Assembly (NCBI GenBank): GCA_033762595.1
Contig: JANRLM010000003.1
Coordinates: 1 to 41,332 of the forward strand
Direction: 5' to 3'
Source of the DNA: Rickettsiales bacterium
Lineage (GTDB): Bacteria > Pseudomonadota > Alphaproteobacteria > Rickettsiales > UBA8987
Length of the DNA: 41,332 bases
Shown here in pieces: positions 39,121-41,332 of this stretch (positions within the stretch are counted from its first letter, which is position 1; each line of letters opens with the position of its first letter). Both the position numbers and the translations under genes were made by a program. The notes under the pieces were generated by a model. It had not been told where the DNA came from, made no database searches, and worked only from the letters and a program-made list of their open reading frames with translations.

Positions 39121-39999
39121 TTAGGCTTCGCTTTTTACGATGTTTTTTAATCTGCCGATTGATTCTATTTCAATAATAATCTCATCATTATTTTTCATAA
39201 AAACTTTTGGATCTCTTGCAAAGCCAACGCCTGCTGGTGTTCCAGTAAGAATTACATCACCAACATTTAGGGTCATAACTTTGCTGAGTTCCGCAATTAG
39301 AAAACCCAAATCATAAATCATATCCGTGGTGTTGCCATCTTGCATTAGATTTCCATTAAGGTAGGAGCGAACTTTAAGACCTTTGGCTTTTGCAGGCAAT
39401 TCATCTTTTGTAATAATATAACCACCAAGTGAACCAGATTTATCAAAGTTTTTACCGAGCGTCCATTGTGGGGTTCGCTTCTGAAAATCACGCACTGAGC
39501 CATCATTAGCAAGAGTATAGCCGAGGATATAATCTTCCGCATTAGCCTCATTAATATGCCTACCTTGTTTGCCGATAACAATTGCAAGCTCAGCCTCATA
39601 ATCATATTTATCAGAAACTTTTGGCAGGATTAAATTTTCACCATCTGCAACAAAGGATGAATTGAGGCGAATGAAGAAAACTGGGTGTTTGGGAACTTCC
39701 TGAAAGCCTTCTTTTGCGTGTTCAAGATAATTCAAGCCAACGCAAATTACTTTAGAATTTTGCGATAAAGGAAGTGCGAAACTCGCTTTATCTAGGGGCG
39801 TTAAATCTTTTTTATCAAGTTTTTTGAGATTATTTTCAACTTCAGAAAAATTTTCAGAAACATAGCCTAAAAAATCAGAAAAATTTTTGAGTGGTGCATC
39901 AAGATTGCTAATTACTTTTGAATATTCAGCATAACCATTCTCATTTGCAACTGCATATATTGAAGTGTTTTCAGACGTTTTTAAGTTAAATAATTTCAT
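39121..39999 (-). CDS. Fumarylacetoacetate hydrolase (FAH) family protein
   Basis: A 292-residue protein with the FAH fold: [40 protein letters not shown] (metal-binding Glu residues), [13 protein letters not shown] (metal-binding Asp region), [20 protein letters not shown] and [15 protein letters not shown]. Members hydrolyse or decarboxylate beta-diketo or 2-keto acids, including acylpyruvate hydrolases and ureidoglycolate-lyase-like enzymes. Its ATG overlaps the folD TGA, so it is translated with trpB-folD. The substrate cannot be stated. Confidence 0.93.
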   Translation of the reverse strand: MKLFNLKTSENTSIYAVANENGYAEYSKVISNLDAPLKNFSDFLGYVSENFSEVENNLKKLDKKDLTPLDKASFALPLSQNSKVICVGLNYLEHAKEGFQEVPKHPVFFIRLNSSFVADGENLILPKVSDKYDYEAELAIVIGKQGRHINEANAEDYILGYTLANDGSVRDFQKRTPQWTLGKNFDKSGSLGGYIITKDELPAKAKGLKVRSYLNGNLMQDGNTTDMIYDLGFLIAELSKVMTLNVGDVILTGTPAGVGFARDPKVFMKNNDEIIIEIESIGRLKNIVKSEA

Positions 40000-40856
40000 A
40001 TAATTTTATTCACATTCTTAAATGCTTGCAGTGTATTATTCAGCAAGCAAGCGATTGTCATTGGCCCAACGCCGCCCGGAACAGGGGTAATTGCACTTGC
40101 AATAGGTGAAACATCTGCAAAATCTACATCGCCAACTAGCTTATTTTCAACTCTATTAATCCCTACATCAATAACAACTGCACCTTGTTTAACCCAGTTT
40201 TTCTTAACAAGCAGAGGCTTACCAACTGCAACAACTAGAATATCTGCGGTTTTGCAAACTTCTTCAATGTTTTTTGTTTTGGAATGGCATATTGTAACGG
40301 TGCAACCTTCATTAATTAACAAGTGAGACATAGGCTTGCCAACGATATTACTTCTGCCAATTACCACTGCATTTTTGCCAGAAATATTTTCACCTAAAAC
40401 ATCTTTTATTAACATAAGAGAGCCAAGCGGAGTGCATGGTATAAGAGCTTTTTTATTTCCAGTTACAAGCAACCCACGATTAATAACATTAAAACCATCA
40501 ACATCTTTTTCAGCGGAAATGCTTGAGATAACTGCGTCTTCAGAGATATGTTTTGGTAGTGGAAGCTGGACTAAAATTCCATTTACTTCAGGGTTTTTGT
40601 TTAGTTCATCAATTTTAGAAATTAGCGTTTTTTCGTCAATGTTATCAGGATATTTGAATTCAAAGCTTTGCATTCCAACTTCTAAAGTTTGTTTTGCTTT
40701 GTTGCGAACATAAACTTGGCTTGCAGGGTCTTCACCCACTAAAATCACCGCTAAACCAGGGGTTTTGTTGGTTTTTTTCTTTAATTCTTCTACTTCAGAT
40801 TTAATTTTTTCTCTGAGGTTTTCTGCAAATTTCTTTCCATCAATTATTTTTGTCAT
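39996..40856 (-). CDS. folD: Bifunctional methylenetetrahydrofolate dehydrogenase / cyclohydrolase FolD
   Basis: A 286-residue enzyme interconverting methylene-, methenyl- and formyl-tetrahydrofolate. Motifs: [30 protein letters not shown] (catalytic Lys), [46 protein letters not shown] (NADP binding) and [22 protein letters not shown] overlaps the trpB TGA, and its own TGA overlaps the FAH-family ATG. Confidence 0.98.
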   Translation of the reverse strand: MTKIIDGKKFAENLREKIKSEVEELKKKTNKTPGLAVILVGEDPASQVYVRNKAKQTLEVGMQSFEFKYPDNIDEKTLISKIDELNKNPEVNGILVQLPLPKHISEDAVISSISAEKDVDGFNVINRGLLVTGNKKALIPCTPLGSLMLIKDVLGENISGKNAVVIGRSNIVGKPMSHLLINEGCTVTICHSKTKNIEEVCKTADILVVAVGKPLLVKKNWVKQGAVVIDVGINRVENKLVGDVDFADVSPIASAITPVPGGVGPMTIACLLNNTLQAFKNVNKII

Positions 40857-41332
40857 AATCTTTCCATAATAGTAAAAATATCTTTATCACCCCTACCGCA
40901 TAGATTCATTATAATAAGCTCAGAGGAATGATTTTTTGCCTCACGGATTATATATCCCATTGCGTGAGAAGGCTCTAAAGCAGGGATTATACCTTCTGTT
41001 TTAGCAAGGGTTTGGAAGCCTTTTAGGGCATCTTCATCAGTTGCACTTTGATAATCAACCCTGCCAATATCGTGTAAATATGAGTGTTCTGGGCCAATAC
41101 CTGGGTAATCAAGCCCTGCTGAAATTGAGTGAGATTCTAAAATCTGCCCTTTATCATCTTGTAGATAATATGTTTTATTGCCGTGCAGAACCCCAACTGA
41201 GCCCTTAGCAATAGATGCGGCGGTTTCTTGGGTGTCAACACCCTTACCAGCGGCCTCAACGGCGGTCATCTTAACATTTTCATCATTGATAAAATTATAG
41301 AAAAGCCCTAAAGCGTTTGAGCCACCGCCAAT
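40853..41332 (-). CDS. trpB: Tryptophan synthase beta chain, N-terminus cut by window edge
   Basis: The frame is open from the right edge (41332) to the stop at 40853, giving the C-terminal 159 residues. The first residues [15 protein letters not shown] contain the PLP-phosphate-binding GGGSNA loop. [53 protein letters not shown] and [14 protein letters not shown] are all TrpB blocks. The enzyme condenses indole with serine. It is coupled to folD by an ATGA overlap. The catalytic Lys lies outside the window. Confidence 0.96.
   Translation of the reverse strand: MGGGSNALGLFYNFINDENVKMTAVEAAGKGVDTQETAASIAKGSVGVLHGNKTYYLQDDKGQILESHSISAGLDYPGIGPEHSYLHDIGRVDYQSATDEDALKGFQTLAKTEGIIPALEPSHAMGYIIREAKNHSSELIIMNLCGRGDKDIFTIMERL

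Overview
This is an AT-rich stretch of chromosome from a Gram-negative bacterium, very probably an alphaproteobacterium. The supporting signs are an alphaproteobacterial-type SRP RNA and RNase P RNA, an alphaproteobacterial-style UbiG, a metal-independent-of-Cys (Asp-type) HemB, a cbb3 oxidase cluster, lipid A/Kdo genes and an olsB-olsA pair. The low GC and the abundance of small intergenic palindromes fit a Rickettsiales-like or similar reduced lineage. However, trpB, type IV pilus genes, a FliN homologue and two-component genes argue against a strongly reduced intracellular parasite. No genus can be assigned from the sequence alone.

Layout. 1-3213: a truncated FAD-linked oxidase, selO and a divergent M23 peptidase. 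3214-6600: heptamer repeats around a GC-rich palindrome, then a Lys/Asn/Ile-rich pair (bidomain glycosyltransferase and sulfotransferase) that looks acquired. 6600-9744: a small DUF486 membrane protein, a divergent SRP RNA, ubiG, a DUF1365 gene and obgE. 9800-12841: an MshL-like secretin, prepilin peptidase and a head-to-head fliN. 12856-15846: response regulator, histidine kinase and FAD oxidoreductase. 16107-18788: lipoprotein, a 2-oxoadipate dioxygenase-like protein (DUF1338/HglS) and a saccharopine-dehydrogenase-like protein. 18853-21972: di-haem peroxidase, hemB and a Sel1-repeat protein. 22070-27895: ccoG, then TauE/SafE-ccoN-ccoO-ccoQ-ccoP (ccoQ is only 48 codons). 28001-31560: ompW, a PAS/MCP-like sensor, a Crp/Fnr regulator and a universal stress protein. 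31663-34339: pdhB and the olsB-olsA ornithine-lipid pair. 34461-38653: tRNA(CAU), greA, engB, lpxK, waaA and a DUF374 acyltransferase. 38692-41332: rnpB, a FAH-family hydrolase, folD and truncated trpB.

How the parts work together. The most coherent system is a microaerobic module. Three exact Fnr-type dyads (TTGAT/C-N4-ATCAA) precede ompW, usp and the divergent PAS-sensor/fnr pair. In the three minus-strand cases the dyad centre lies 60.5-62.5 nt from the start codon. In two of them a good -10 hexamer lies exactly where a class II Fnr promoter needs it. This module sits beside the cbb3 high-affinity oxidase operon. The regulator lacks an N-terminal FNR cysteine cluster but carries an unusual three-cysteine C-terminal tail.

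The window is also peppered with small repeats. There are two ~100-bp REPIN-like doublets of a palindrome with core CACCCCGC...GCGGGGTG, three or four solo halves, a separate 57-bp palindromic repeat, and (GGTTGAT)n heptamer tracts. One of these tracts has been taken into the ubiG reading frame.
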